From Cercophora sp. LCS_1 (Eukaryota; Ascomycota; Sordariomycetes; Sordariales; Lasiosphaeriaceae), in contig JAPZLL010000036.1 in NCBI GenBank assembly GCA_036250225.1, positions 62,001 to 126,000 of the forward strand: a DNA stretch of 64,000 nt, in the 5' to 3' direction. The notes beneath the pieces were generated by a model. That model did not search any database. It was not told where the DNA came from and saw only the letters and a program-made list of their open reading frames with translations. The translations under genes were made by a program, and so were the position numbers. Below are positions 48,165 through 58,221 of the stretch, piece after piece (position 1 is the first letter of the stretch; every line of letters begins with the position of its first letter).

Positions 48165-48553
48165 GCACGTACTGCGTACAACGACAGCCTTCGGAATTTG
48201 ACAGATCCTTGTTCGCCAGGGGTGGAACTTTTCGGGGCCTTTGGGAACTAAATGCTAGGCCAATCATGATGGGTGCTACAGTTGATCTTCAGCCTCTAAG
48301 ACGAGTTGCGGGTTGCATCTCATCGTGCTGATGTTTAACGGCCCACCGCATACCGCATACCGCAGTGTGCAGCCGGCAAGGCTGCCGTGACACCAGGCCC
48401 GGGCGAGGTGGAACTTCGTATACCTTTTGGGAACCTTCAATACCTTACTGTGCATGTGCTTCATGGTGGCGAGAGAGCTCCGCTGCACAACCGGGACTTC
48501 GGTTCTACGCCGAGGCGGTATGGTTCAAATCTTCCCCTGATTCCCCCGAATCC

Positions 48554-48954
48554 ATGCCATCAGGCTGGCAGGGACAGCAACTACCAGCAGTCAGCACAGC
48601 TTTCACGCCATCTTCTGCTTTCCCCAGCACAACACTTCTAAGTCCACTTGGCCAGCATCCACCATCAACCTCTTACCCCCAGTGAGGGAATATCGAAGCC
48701 TTTTGCAGCTAGATTCTATGGCTGATGTGTGGGAAACTGCGATGCCAGATCGGGCGGTCGTGAGGGAGCAAACGATGGGACCCCAACACCGGTCAGGCAC
48801 GGCAGCCGTCCTCTCGCAAGTCCAGGACTCGGCAATCTGGCGAGGCGCAATGGCAGAAGAACAAGGCACAGATCGGGAAGCTGTACATGAAGGATGGTCC
48901 TCCCTTGCCGGAGGTTGCCCGGCTTATGGAGAGGGACCATGATGTCTCCGCATC
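48554..48954 (+). pseudogene. Truncated Clr5-domain gene
   Basis: Two exons, 48554-48681 and 48769-48954, join in phase (CA|C). The first codes a Ser/Pro-rich start (MPSGWQGQQLPAVSTAF). The second codes KRWDPNTGQ then AQWQKNKAQIGKLYMKDGPP and LPEVARLMERDHDVSAS, which matches the first half of the fungal Clr5 domain (PF14420: W, K, I..LY...LKEVM.IM...H.F.AS), found at the start of many fungal regulator-like proteins. The GTAAGT donor at 48955 is good, yet I find no exon downstream with the second half (YK.R...W). A forced join to about 49478 gives a poor match. Truncation or decay is the likely reason, though a long intron cannot be excluded. Confidence 0.55.
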
Positions 48955-49798
48955 GTAAGTCTGCACGAGACGCCATCCGTCATCAGCTGGACAAGATTGA
49001 TCTCGCCGTCATGACGAATATCACAAGTCTGGAGGGTCTTCCCCAAACCACCATCGGACACTGCGACGAGGGTGATTCCGGGGAGCTTGCCCTTCAAGCC
49101 TGCCGAGCCAAGTGCGCCCTGGCCCTCGCCATGAAGCATCTTAGGAGAAAGTCTCGGGTGGCTTTGAGATTGCAAAAACCCTTGCAGAACAAAGATTTTC
49201 ACATGCGAACGTCGGTTGGTTCTGGCAGACCTGATGAGCTTCTCGCGGGGCCGATGCATTGCGTTTTCTTGACAAGGGGGTCTCTTCTATTCCTCCCTCG
49301 TTCTTAGACCTGTGCGTCGACGGGTGGCAAGATTGATTGTGTGACGAAGTGCCGCCGTTGGAATTCGAGATGTTCCATGTACCACTGAGTAGGTATGTCT
49401 TGTTCGTTCCGTGCCCCTCTACTTTCCCACTCCCAGCCAGCTTGGTGGGGCGGATTCTGGGGTGGACAAAGCAGAACATTCTTTCCAAAGCGGCACTACA
49501 AGTTCCTTGTGAAGCTGGATTTCACGATAGATATTTCCGCGGTGGGGTGTTGCGGCGGTCCTGGCTCATGGTCGTCCAGATAATGCGGAGAAACTGGCCA
49601 AGGGCGTACCTGCACAGCGGCATCCGGATTATGCGTTTGTCCATGGCCTGGTATGAACTTCAGAGTGGCTGGCGAAGACTCGGGGGGGAGTGAAATGGGA
49701 TGAACCTGGCCATGGTGTGCGTTGAGGGCGGGCGGGGAGAGGAGGGTGCCGAAAAGAGCAGTGCTTCTCCGCCTTGTGCGGCTTTACCTAGAGCTTAA

Positions 49799-49863
49799 TT
49801 TATGTGGAACAGGGTCACGAATTCAGTCTTTCTGTGCTTATGGTCGTATGTATTTGTTCATGT
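49799..49863. repeat. Dispersed diverged repeat, copy B
   Basis: Partner of copy A at 47359-47418, same orientation, about 2.4 kb apart. Confidence 0.65.
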
Positions 49864-50050
49864 TTAGGCAGGTAAGTGATTGGTGGTGGTGGTTGCGGTG
49901 GTAACATCTCAGACGAGCTGAGGTGACTGGACTGGGGAATCAAGTTCACACAGCCTTGCAACCTTGCCGTGGCATCAACCAAGACAGTCTCCCAAGAGAG
50001 TGTGCATGAGTGGCGTCTGCAAGAGCCATAAACGGACTCTGCTGAGGTTC

Positions 50051-50218
50051 AGAGGCTTGTCCAAGGCAGATTGGGATGGGAGTTGTATGACGAATGGCCT
50101 CCTGTGGGGCTCAAATTGCAGCGAGGATGATCTGAGAGGCTTGTCCAAGGCAGACTTGAACAAGTATTGTATGTGGAATGGCCTCGTGCGGAGCTCAAAT
50201 TGCAGTGAGGATGAGGCT
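50051..50218. repeat. 84-bp direct tandem duplication
   Basis: Two copies starting at 50051 and 50135. The first 20 bases are identical, a second conserved block reads GCTCAAATTGCAG, and the middle has diverged. The 84-bp period is 28 codons, so the frame open here repeats RGLSKAD...SNCSED. Confidence 0.9.
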
Positions 50219-51068
50219 CTTTTTGTGTTTCGAAGTATACCTCGGCGGAAATTGGTGCTGGTCTACATGCCTTGCAAAGGGAGCGAAAGCCTTGTTGAGG
50301 GCAAGACTTGCTGTGGGTGCAAGACTTGCAGCACCAAGCATGTACCTTGTACCTTCCTATAGTAATTCGTATGTATAGGCACAAAGCAGTCGCTTCAGTG
50401 GATGTTCCAGCGCCTGGCTTCTGTTGATTGCGTCCAATAACGATTCTTTTTGCCCAGGCAATTGTAAGGTGGAGGTATTCTTATACAGGCAAGCTGGTGA
50501 CAAAAAATTAGCGCACCGAGTCCAGTTGTTGCCAATCCAAGTAGTCTGAACGGATACTGTGATGCGCTATGTATCAAAAATAAACTACAGTGCCTTTTCA
50601 ATGGTATCTGTAGGCATCCGATTATCAACTGAAGCACACCTACTGCTTGTCAGTGGACGAATTTCCCTTTGCTTCTCAGTCTTTTCCATTGAGTCCCTGA
50701 CAGCATAAGCAAAAGTCTAAGGATCTAACAATAACCTAGTGGAGGGCAGAGCCGCCAAGTGGAGGCGACGCTTCGAAGATGGTAGGGAAGACCAAGCCAG
50801 ACAAACGAAGCAAGAAGAGATATGGTAGGACAATGATGGACGATCCTTGGGAACGGATATGAAATATCACAGGCTGTCGACTGCGTCACCTCGAATGGTG
50901 TTTCCAAAATAAATATTCTGTTTCTAATGAAACTCGTATACAAACCCAATGCCCTTGAATGCGCCGTGTTCTGCTATAAAACATCCCAACACCAACCCAA
51001 TCCTTCACTGGTAGAAGGAGATAGCACCCATGTGCAAATGTGCAGTCCTCGTGTCCATGCTCAGACCC

Positions 51069-52782
51069 TTACTTGGCGAACCACTCCCCACCCAACCACC
51101 TGTTGAGGAAGTCGAGAGAAGGCTCAGGCTGGTCCATGGGAACCATGTGACCGGCCTGGTAGATCTGCATAAAGGTGAAGTTGCCCGAGCTCTTCACCTT
51201 GCCGTACTCCTTGCTCGCTCCAGCAAGAGTCAAGTCCTTGATCTCGGCGCGGTTGAACGACTTCTGGCCAGGCCACTCCAGCTTCTCGGTCCATCCCTGG
51301 TTACCGAGCCAGTTGCAGATGAAGTCAGCATCGCCAGCATAGATAAGAACTGGGATCTCCTCGAGAATGCCGGGAACGAGGCGGTGGAAGGGCTGCATCC
51401 AGTCACCCTGGAACAGGAAGTTTCGGTTGATATCAAAGTTGCAGCTCTCGTACGACGAGACCTCAACGCCGAGAGCCTCCATGACGGACTTCTGGTTGAG
51501 GTAGTCGCTAATCCAGCCCAAGGCGCTGTAGCAGAGGTTGCTGCTGTCCTCGCACTTGCCGCGGATATCGTAGACATTCTGTCCAGTGCGCTGATACGGG
51601 CCAATAAACGCGTTATTGCAGTAGATAGATGCAGGAACGCAGCTCCAGACGCTTCCACTCTCGTAGCAGTTGTTAATCAGAGATTGGCAGCGGGGAAGAG
51701 CATTGTCCATGCTCTGGCACTCTCCCTCAGTCAAAACGGCGGGGTAGCCACCCTCACCGCAAGCCATGGGCCGGTAATACTCGTACTGAGTATAGCCATC
51801 GGTCAAGCCGTTGCCAATCAGGACAGACTTGAGGTTGATGTTGCGGTTCTTATGCGACAGGATCTCCGATGCGAAGACGGGGATATAATGACCGGCGTAT
51901 GACTCGCCGGCAATGTGAAAGTCCTGCTTCGCGTATTCGGGGAACTGGTGGAAGAAGAGCGACAGCAAGGCATACACGTCCTTGCCGGCGGCGACGGTGT
52001 TACTGACGGACGAGCCAGAGTACGAATAGCCGACATTGACAGGCTGGTCAAGGAAGATGACGCTGGCATTGTTGTTCCAGGCGAAATCGTTGTTCACGAT
52101 GCGGAGCTTCTTGTCAATCGAAGCGGGCCCGAGTTCGAGGAACAGGCCGGTGAGCGAAGAGCAGCCGGGGCCGCCGTTGAGCCAGAGAACGACGGGGTCG
52201 TTCTTGGGATCGTTGCGGGACTCAAAGAACCCTAACTTGATAAGCACGATGTCATGATGGTAGTCTCCCGGGAATAAACTCACAGTAAAACAGGTGCTTA
52301 TCGTTGGCTTCGTCATCCAGATAACCGCTGTACTGCTTGACCGTGTCGACCCCGAGCTTCTTGGGATCGACGTTCTTCACACGCAGGTTGTAGCTGTTGA
52401 GGCGACCATCGATCTCGCGGTGGCTCTCGCCGTCGGTGTCCTGCACCCACAGCTTCTGAACCTCTTCGCCCTTGACAACATGATCCCAGTCATGCCTCTT
52501 GCGATGGGGCTTGGGCTTAGTGAACCACTTGGAGTGGTCGAAAGCGCCTTCGGGGACGAGGAGCTTGACTTCGTCCCAGAGTGCCCTGGTCTTGGAGTCC
52601 AGACCCTTGAGCGCCTCCTCAAAGGACTCGCGCGAGCCGGAGAACGACTCTGCAAGTGGCCTCATGGCCTCGTGGACGCGATCAAAACCGCCCCCGAGGA
52701 CATGCTGGGTGTTCTGCTGAAACGACGCAGCCGAGACGGCCGACGCAGCCCCAAGCAGGACTGTTGACGCGGCAATCCTCAT
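51069..52782 (-). CDS. cpyA: Vacuolar serine carboxypeptidase (carboxypeptidase Y)
   Basis: A vacuolar S10 serine carboxypeptidase that trims C-terminal residues. Two exons on the minus strand, 52782-52284 and 52231-51069, join as T|GG in HLFYWFFES and give 553 aa, as in fungal CPY. In order there is a signal peptide (MRIAASTVLLGAASAVSA), a propeptide to about residue 135, then the mature enzyme. Motifs are KQYSGYLDD, VVLWLNGGPGCSSLTGLF, the catalytic Ser in HIAGESYAGHYIP (about residue 277), Asp in YAGDADFICNWLGNQGW and His in QAGHMVPMDQP. The ATG at 52782 is the only one giving a signal peptide; the frame upstream opens with GTG. Paired Cys residues are preserved (CNNAF, CEDSSNLC). It is divergent from sdo1. 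Confidence 0.96.
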
Positions 52783-53803
52783 TGTAGAGGAGCGATGTGC
52801 TGACGATGGGTATCTGGTGGAAGGACAGTGGTGGGAAGAGGGCAAACGGCGATGATGTTGGGGGAGATGGGACGAAGAGAAGAAAGGGAAGTGCGGGAGG
52901 GAGAGCTTGAAGACCACGAGGACCTCGGAGGTGCGAAGTAAGGTGCTGAAACCAGGGCAGCTGTTGCCGGAAGCACCCCGAGAGCGAATTAGGCAGGCCC
53001 GTCTTGCGCCACTCTGGTTGTCGGGGTACCTTGCAGGCTGGTCACGAGAACGGAACGTCTCCGTACAAAATATAAGCGTTCAGCTCTGCGATAATTTTGT
53101 TCAAGGCTTATCCACCCCAAGACGTGGTTCCAATCAGCCCCGCCAGCGCCGATAAGCTTCGTCATTGTTGGATAAGATCCCTGCTGCGTTCGTCGCTGTT
53201 CGCCTCGTCGCGCACTCCCTCCCCAGCTGCATACGCCTCGATGGGGGAACTTGGAAGCCTCAAATACTCTGGCGGGGGTTCACCGATGATTTTATCATCA
53301 AACGGCACCTTCAACAGCCGGCTGTGCTGCAAATATGTGGCGAAGGACCAGTTGGAGGAGCCACTGTCGAGGCGCACACTCGGTAACAGCAAGCTCTCGG
53401 AGCGCAAGAGCTTCAGCTAGAAAGCTGCAAACGCTGGAGAGTCAAATGATTCCCAGTGAAGTATGGCCATCTCCCTATGCGCTAGTTTTAAACCCCATGA
53501 ATCATTGGGTGAAATGCTACACGGAACAGCCTCATGAGCTTCCGTCGCACATCACATCATGCCGTGTGATGTGTTTGGCATCACTGGCTGGAACTGTGAG
53601 GTACCGTAGTGGATCCTTCCCCCCCTGAGTCATCCACAGCGGCGGAAATCCAGGAACATCCCTTCCCCACCATCTGGTGAGAAATCAAGAAATCTACCCC
53701 TCCAAACAAAGACCCCGCAGCGGTTATACAACACTTCAATCTCCCCACTGCAGAAAACCACACAACAACTCAGCAAGGAGAACGCCCCAAACAACTCGCA
53801 AAG
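52783..53803. promoter_or_regulatory. Divergent upstream region of carboxypeptidase Y and sdo1
   Basis: About 1 kb between start codons. No gene is supported within it; small frames on both strands are shadow-like. It should carry both promoters. Confidence 0.4.
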
Positions 53804-54751
53804 ATGCCAATCCAACAACCCTCCAACCAAATCAAACTAACCAACGTCTCGCTGGTGCGCCTGAAAAAGGGCAAAAAGCGCTTCGAAATCGCATGCTACA
53901 AGAACAAAGTCCTCGAATGGCGGTCCGGAATCGAAACCGACCTCGACAACGTTCTCCAGATCCCCAACGTTTTCCTCAATGTATCCAAAGGCCAGACGGC
54001 GCCCAAAGACGACCTCCAAAAAGCCTTTGGCAAGGATGCCACGGTCGACAACATCATCCTCGAGATCCTCAAAAAGGGCGAGCTCCAAGTCGGCGAGAAG
54101 GAGCGCACCGCGCAGCTGGAACGGGTCCACGCCGAAGTCATCTCCATTATCACGTCCAAGCTTGTCGACCCCCGAACGAAGCGCGTGTACACGCCAGGCA
54201 TGATTGAGAAGGCGCTGGACATGCTCAGCTCGCAGGCTCACACCACCCAGCAGGACAAGGACAAGGATAACAAGAGCGGGACGGCCACGCCGGTAACGGG
54301 TGACGGGCAAGAGGCCAAACCTCAGGCTACCAATACGGCGGCCAAGCAAAAAGAGCATATCTGGACTGGTGTTGTGGCGACCAAGAGCGCCAAATCGCAG
54401 GCTTTGGATGCCATGAAGGCTTTGATCGCCCAACAACCCATACCGGTTGCTCGGGCGCGCATGAAGCTGCGGGTTACCTGCAGCACGAGCGTGTTGAAGC
54501 AGTCCGTCAAGGCGCCCAAGAAAGAGGCAGGAGCTGAAGATGGCGAGTCCAAAGCCCCGGGGACGGTCAAGGACAAGATTCTCGGTTTCGTCGAGCAAGT
54601 TGAGAGTCAAGATGTTCTTGGCTCAGAATGGGAGGTTGTCGGCTTCGTTGAGCCAGGAGCCTTCAAAGGTCTTTCAGACTTTATTGGGTCCGAAACCAAG
54701 GGACAGGGCAGAGTAGAAGTTTTGGATATGGCTGTAACCCACGAGGATTAG
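53804..54751 (+). CDS. sdo1: Ribosome maturation protein SBDS/Sdo1
   Basis: Sdo1 works with the GTPase Efl1 to release Tif6/eIF6 from pre-60S subunits, the last step before joining. The intronless 315-aa product begins MPIQQPSNQIKLTNVSLVRL and shows the family core: KKGKKRFEIACYKNKVLEW, DLDNVLQIPNVFLNVSKGQ, KDDLQKAFG and KLVDPRTKRVYTPGMIEKAL. A polar insert of about 45 residues (HTTQQDKDKDNKSGTATP and on) makes it longer than the roughly 250-aa yeast protein. After it come the C-terminal domains with QALDAMKALIAQQPIPVARARMKLRV. The ATG follows an A-rich leader. It is convergent with the S18 gene (308 bp). Confidence 0.96.
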   Translation: MPIQQPSNQIKLTNVSLVRLKKGKKRFEIACYKNKVLEWRSGIETDLDNVLQIPNVFLNVSKGQTAPKDDLQKAFGKDATVDNIILEILKKGELQVGEKERTAQLERVHAEVISIITSKLVDPRTKRVYTPGMIEKALDMLSSQAHTTQQDKDKDNKSGTATPVTGDGQEAKPQATNTAAKQKEHIWTGVVATKSAKSQALDAMKALIAQQPIPVARARMKLRVTCSTSVLKQSVKAPKKEAGAEDGESKAPGTVKDKILGFVEQVESQDVLGSEWEVVGFVEPGAFKGLSDFIGSETKGQGRVEVLDMAVTHED

Positions 54752-55059
54752 GTAGATGATGACATGCCTTGATACCCTTCAGCATCAGCAGGCCGGCGTT
54801 ATGGACATCAAAATCAAGTGGCTTCTTGGGACATCACTTCTCACACAGAGTCTTGGGTGTCTTTATGTTGTTCATTCCCGCTCCTCATTTTCATGCTGTC
54901 AATGATGCGTGTTTTCCATAGCAACCCTGCGGAACGGAGCCATTGCTAACTGAGCGCAAGACTCGCAAGGTAAAAAAATTCAGCCCGAGCCGTCCATGAC
55001 CATCCTTTGCCTTGGGATAACACCACCAAAAAAAGCCAATGCCAAAGAACTCCAGTAAC
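54752..55059. other. Convergent 3' region between sdo1 and the S18 gene
   Basis: About 308 bp holding both 3' UTRs; nothing else seen. Confidence 0.45.
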
Positions 55060-56123
55060 TTAACCACCCTTCTTCTTGGACACACCGACGGTCCGGCCGC
55101 GGCGACCGGTCGTCTTGGTGTGCTGGCCGCGGACACGAAGGCCCCAGTAGTGACGGAGACCACGGTGGGCACGGATCTTCTTGAGGCGCTCCAAGTCCTC
55201 ACGGAGCTTGGAGTCGACACCGTTGGCGAGGATCTGGGAGTCCTTGCCGTCGACGATATCGCGCTGACGGTTAAGGAACCACTAGAATTCTGTTAGCCAT
55301 CTCGTTTGGCATGAGGGAGCCAAGTGACGCACGGTGGGGATCTTGTAGGCAGTGGGGTTCTGGATGATGGTGACGATGCGCTCAAGCTCCTCAGAGGTGA
55401 GCTCACCGGCCCGCTTGTTCAGGTCGACATCGGCCTTCTTGCAGACGAGGTTGGCTGTGAAATAGTGTTAGCGCCCAGAGCCGTGACTTGGCGGTCGGGG
55501 ATCATACAGTAGCGGCGACCGACACCCTTGATCTTGGTCAAGGAGTAGACGACCTTCTGCTTGCCGTCAACGTTGGTGTTGAGCAGACGCAGAATGTGGT
55601 TGAAGTTGCTCTGTATTCCTGTCAGCTCGAATCCTTGCTCGTGTGCCAATGCAATCCCGTCTGTGTCCGCGAACTGCTCTCTCGTCCCGGCGTGCATCGT
55701 GTCCCGGTTTGGCTGAACAGGCTGGCATCGCATTATTACGACAGACTTCTCAGACAAAATTATGCCATGGCCGTTGGTGAAGGAGATCGCAATCGAGTGA
55801 TCACTCTGTTTGAAGGGTATCCCATCCCCGTCCACACCCCGACGACTGTTGTGCTCTCTTGACTTGTTTCCACATCCACCGCCAACATGCGGGTATTGAT
55901 CGGGGATTGACTGCGTGGTTTACTCTGTTGTTTGTCGTCGTCGGACCGCTAGTGTTGGTGGTGGGCGCGCTTTTCCTGGGAGGAGTTCGTGATATCGGTT
56001 GCCCACCAAACCTGGGCAGCGACGGCGCACGAGATCGGAGAGACGCAGCGTTTCGCGAACGGCAGAGCGATGGAATTGGATTTTAGGGAAGATGCGTACC
56101 TTCTCGCCTGATACCAGACTCAT
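55060..56123 (-). CDS. rps18: 40S ribosomal protein S18 (uS13)
   Basis: uS13 sits in the head of the 40S subunit near the tRNA sites. Four exons on the minus strand, 56123-56100, 55610-55508, 55454-55333 and 55281-55060, give 156 aa, the exact family length. Exon 1 codes only MSLVSGEK. Exon 2 begins SNFNHILRLLNTNVDGKQK and ends in KGVGRRY. Exon 3 gives SNLVCKKADVDLNKRAGELT and TIIQNPTAYKIPT. Exon 4 gives WFLNRQRDIVDGKDSQ, RGLRHYWGLRVRGQHTKTTG and the basic end VSKKKGG. All phases fit. The first intron is 489 nt, far longer than others in the window, as is common right behind the start codon of ribosomal protein genes. Divergent from the membrane protein gene at 56865. Confidence 0.97.
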
Positions 56124-56864
56124 GTTGGGCAACGGTGTCGAGGTGCGCCTCGATTCGTTGTCCTGAGATTTGCTGTGTTGCAGGTTAGTAGTTCGTGAAG
56201 AGGTCCGATGGTAAATTTGAGGCAGGCTGGTTTTCCAAAATTTGTGTGCGTGTCACGTGGCGGGGCAATTGCCTGGCGCTGCGGACCCACTTTCGGATTC
56301 GGGGCTCAAGGTGAGCTTGGTGGCCTGTGTCTTCCGGCGACGGTGAGCTCAACCTCAGTCACCCTCACTGCAACGATGGGGCGCTGCCAAAAGGGAAGAC
56401 AGTTGGTGTTTGTTTGATACCTTTGCTCATCTATTCCAGAGGGTCGTTTATATACACAACATCACATTCTATGTCGCCTCTCATTGTACATCTTCAACTC
56501 ACCACTTTCGAGTCGTCGAGTCCTCTATGGGCATCGACCCAAGTCAACTCATTCCATTACTGCTCAATTATGTCTCGTCACTTCTCAGTGATGCCAATTG
56601 CACTCCGCCTCAACCATTCCCAATCCCTCGCTGCCAAACCACTCAGCCTCGGCAACCAAGCCGTCCGTCCGAGCAACACCTCCTGACGTTCCATCCGCGA
56701 ATCCTTGTGTCCATTGAAGCCCCACATTCAACCAAGACATTCCCCCTAAGAGTCAATACCCATCCTCACTCATCACCCTCATCCGAATTCCTCGCTCATC
56801 TTGAACCCCATTTTCATCCTCCGGATTTCCAAAAAAAAGGAACGAAACAAAACAAACAAACAAA
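56124..56864. promoter_or_regulatory. Bidirectional promoter region of rps18 and a TMEM86-like gene
   Basis: A 741-bp spacer between start codons. It includes a CACGTG E-box at 56255-56260, close to the S18 side, and C/T-rich sequence before the gene at 56865. Confidence 0.5.
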
Positions 56865-57560
56865 ATGGACTACCTCCTCACCTCCCTCTCCCTCCCCGTA
56901 ACCCCCGCCAACCACCTCGTTCTAACCGCCTCCCTTGCCTCATCAATAGCCTACGCCCTCCAGCTCAACACCCCGCCCAACACAACCCGCGCCTTCACCA
57001 AAACCGCCTCAACTGCACTCCTCGCCCTGCTAGCCTTCCTAAACGGCGCGCCCCGCCTCTTCTTCTACGCCCTGATCCTCTCCTCCTCAGGCGACGCCTT
57101 CCTAGCCTGGGACACCGACGATTCCTTCCAACGGGGGCTTGGCAGTTTTCTGGCAGCACATGTTCTCTACATCCAAGTCTTTGCTGCACGGCACGGGGGC
57201 GTCGTCAATGCTGTGACGCACGTTGTTACGTCGGATGACTGGCGGGCTGCAACGACGGGTGGGTTATCGCTGGGTATGGTGATCTTGGTAGGGAGGTTAT
57301 TGCCCAAGGTTGGGCAAGATCTAAAGATTCCGGTGATGGTGTATTCATTGGCCATTTTCATCATGAGTGTCACGGCGATGGGGTTGGCTGAGGATAAAGT
57401 TGTTGTTGGTGCGCTGATGTTTACTGCTTCGGATGCTATCTTGGCGACGGAGAAGTTTCTTGTTGGACAAGGGTCTGCGGCGGGCGGATTGATGCGGTAT
57501 GCTGTTTGGATTTTGTATTATGTGGGACAGTTGTTGATTACTGTTGGAGCGAGGTTTTAA
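56865..57560 (+). CDS. TMEM86/YhhN-family membrane protein (lysoplasmalogenase-like)
   Basis: An intronless 231-aa polytopic membrane protein of the YhhN/TMEM86 family (PF07947). Animal TMEM86 proteins hydrolyse the vinyl-ether bond of lysoplasmalogens; the fungal substrate is unproven, since most ascomycetes are not known for plasmalogens. About seven or eight hydrophobic helices span the sequence. Family traits are the acidic loop SSSGDAFLAWDTDD between helices 3 and 4, with the helix FLAAHVLYIQVFAARHG behind it, and the late FTASDAILATEKFL, where the conserved Ser-Asp pair sits. The end is YYVGQLLITVGARF. The ATG follows an A-rich leader (AAACAAACAAACAAAATGG), typical of filamentous fungi. 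Confidence 0.88.
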   Translation: MDYLLTSLSLPVTPANHLVLTASLASSIAYALQLNTPPNTTRAFTKTASTALLALLAFLNGAPRLFFYALILSSSGDAFLAWDTDDSFQRGLGSFLAAHVLYIQVFAARHGGVVNAVTHVVTSDDWRAATTGGLSLGMVILVGRLLPKVGQDLKIPVMVYSLAIFIMSVTAMGLAEDKVVVGALMFTASDAILATEKFLVGQGSAAGGLMRYAVWILYYVGQLLITVGARF

Positions 57561-58221
57561 GATGAATCGGATGGGAGTTCGTAGTGAATAGAGGTGAAAA
57601 TGGATTTGAGCATAGGAGTCACGAGATCAACATGATCCGAGGACGATGAGTTGCCCACAATAAGTCGGGATTCAAATCCATAAAATTCCGGAATATCCAC
57701 CAAGCCAACCGTAATAAACGCCGTTTCGGGGTTGCCAGCACGGTAATGGCCCGTTTCCCTGCCGACCTGAACCATCCTGATACATAACTAATCCATCATG
57801 CCCGACTCCCATAGTACAAGTCCACCCTAAAGCTCAAAAACAAGGACAAAACATTTCCCAGCCATGTTTGGTTTCGTTCGTTCCCCGCCCCCTAAACCTG
57901 CCCACGTTACCCTAGGGTCCACAATCCGCTTCATCCGATCTCTAAACATCTCACCGCACCGTTGTCCATGTCCTTTGAGCCTGGCGGCTTGGGGTAGATA
58001 ACCAACCCCCGAACTTGACAACCCCCTGTTGAAAAAAAAAAACCGCCCCCATAGCGCCTGCCATGCCATGCAATGCGATGGTGTTGTGGTGTGTCGAGAG
58101 TATATAGGTACAGCTTCGAGGCGAAAACAAGAACCATCCGTCCGGTTTGGTCCGAGGGGAGGAAACAGAAACCAAGTAAACAAGCCAGTTGAACGCCTTT
58201 CTAAACCCCAAACTTCAGACG
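57561..58221. other. Convergent intergenic region
   Basis: Both 3' UTRs of the flanking genes; small minus-strand frames have no support. Confidence 0.45.

Larger units (their letters stand above)
48955..51068. other. Island right half without an intact gene
   Basis: Mixed short frames (for example 48894-49307 and 49964-50362) with no convincing family. It carries dispersed repeat copy B and the 84-bp tandem duplication, and becomes AT-richer after 50360. Confidence 0.4.

Noticed and set aside
55611..56099. Box C/D snoRNA in the S18 intron
   Set aside because: No convincing TGATGA and CTGA pair on the sense strand.
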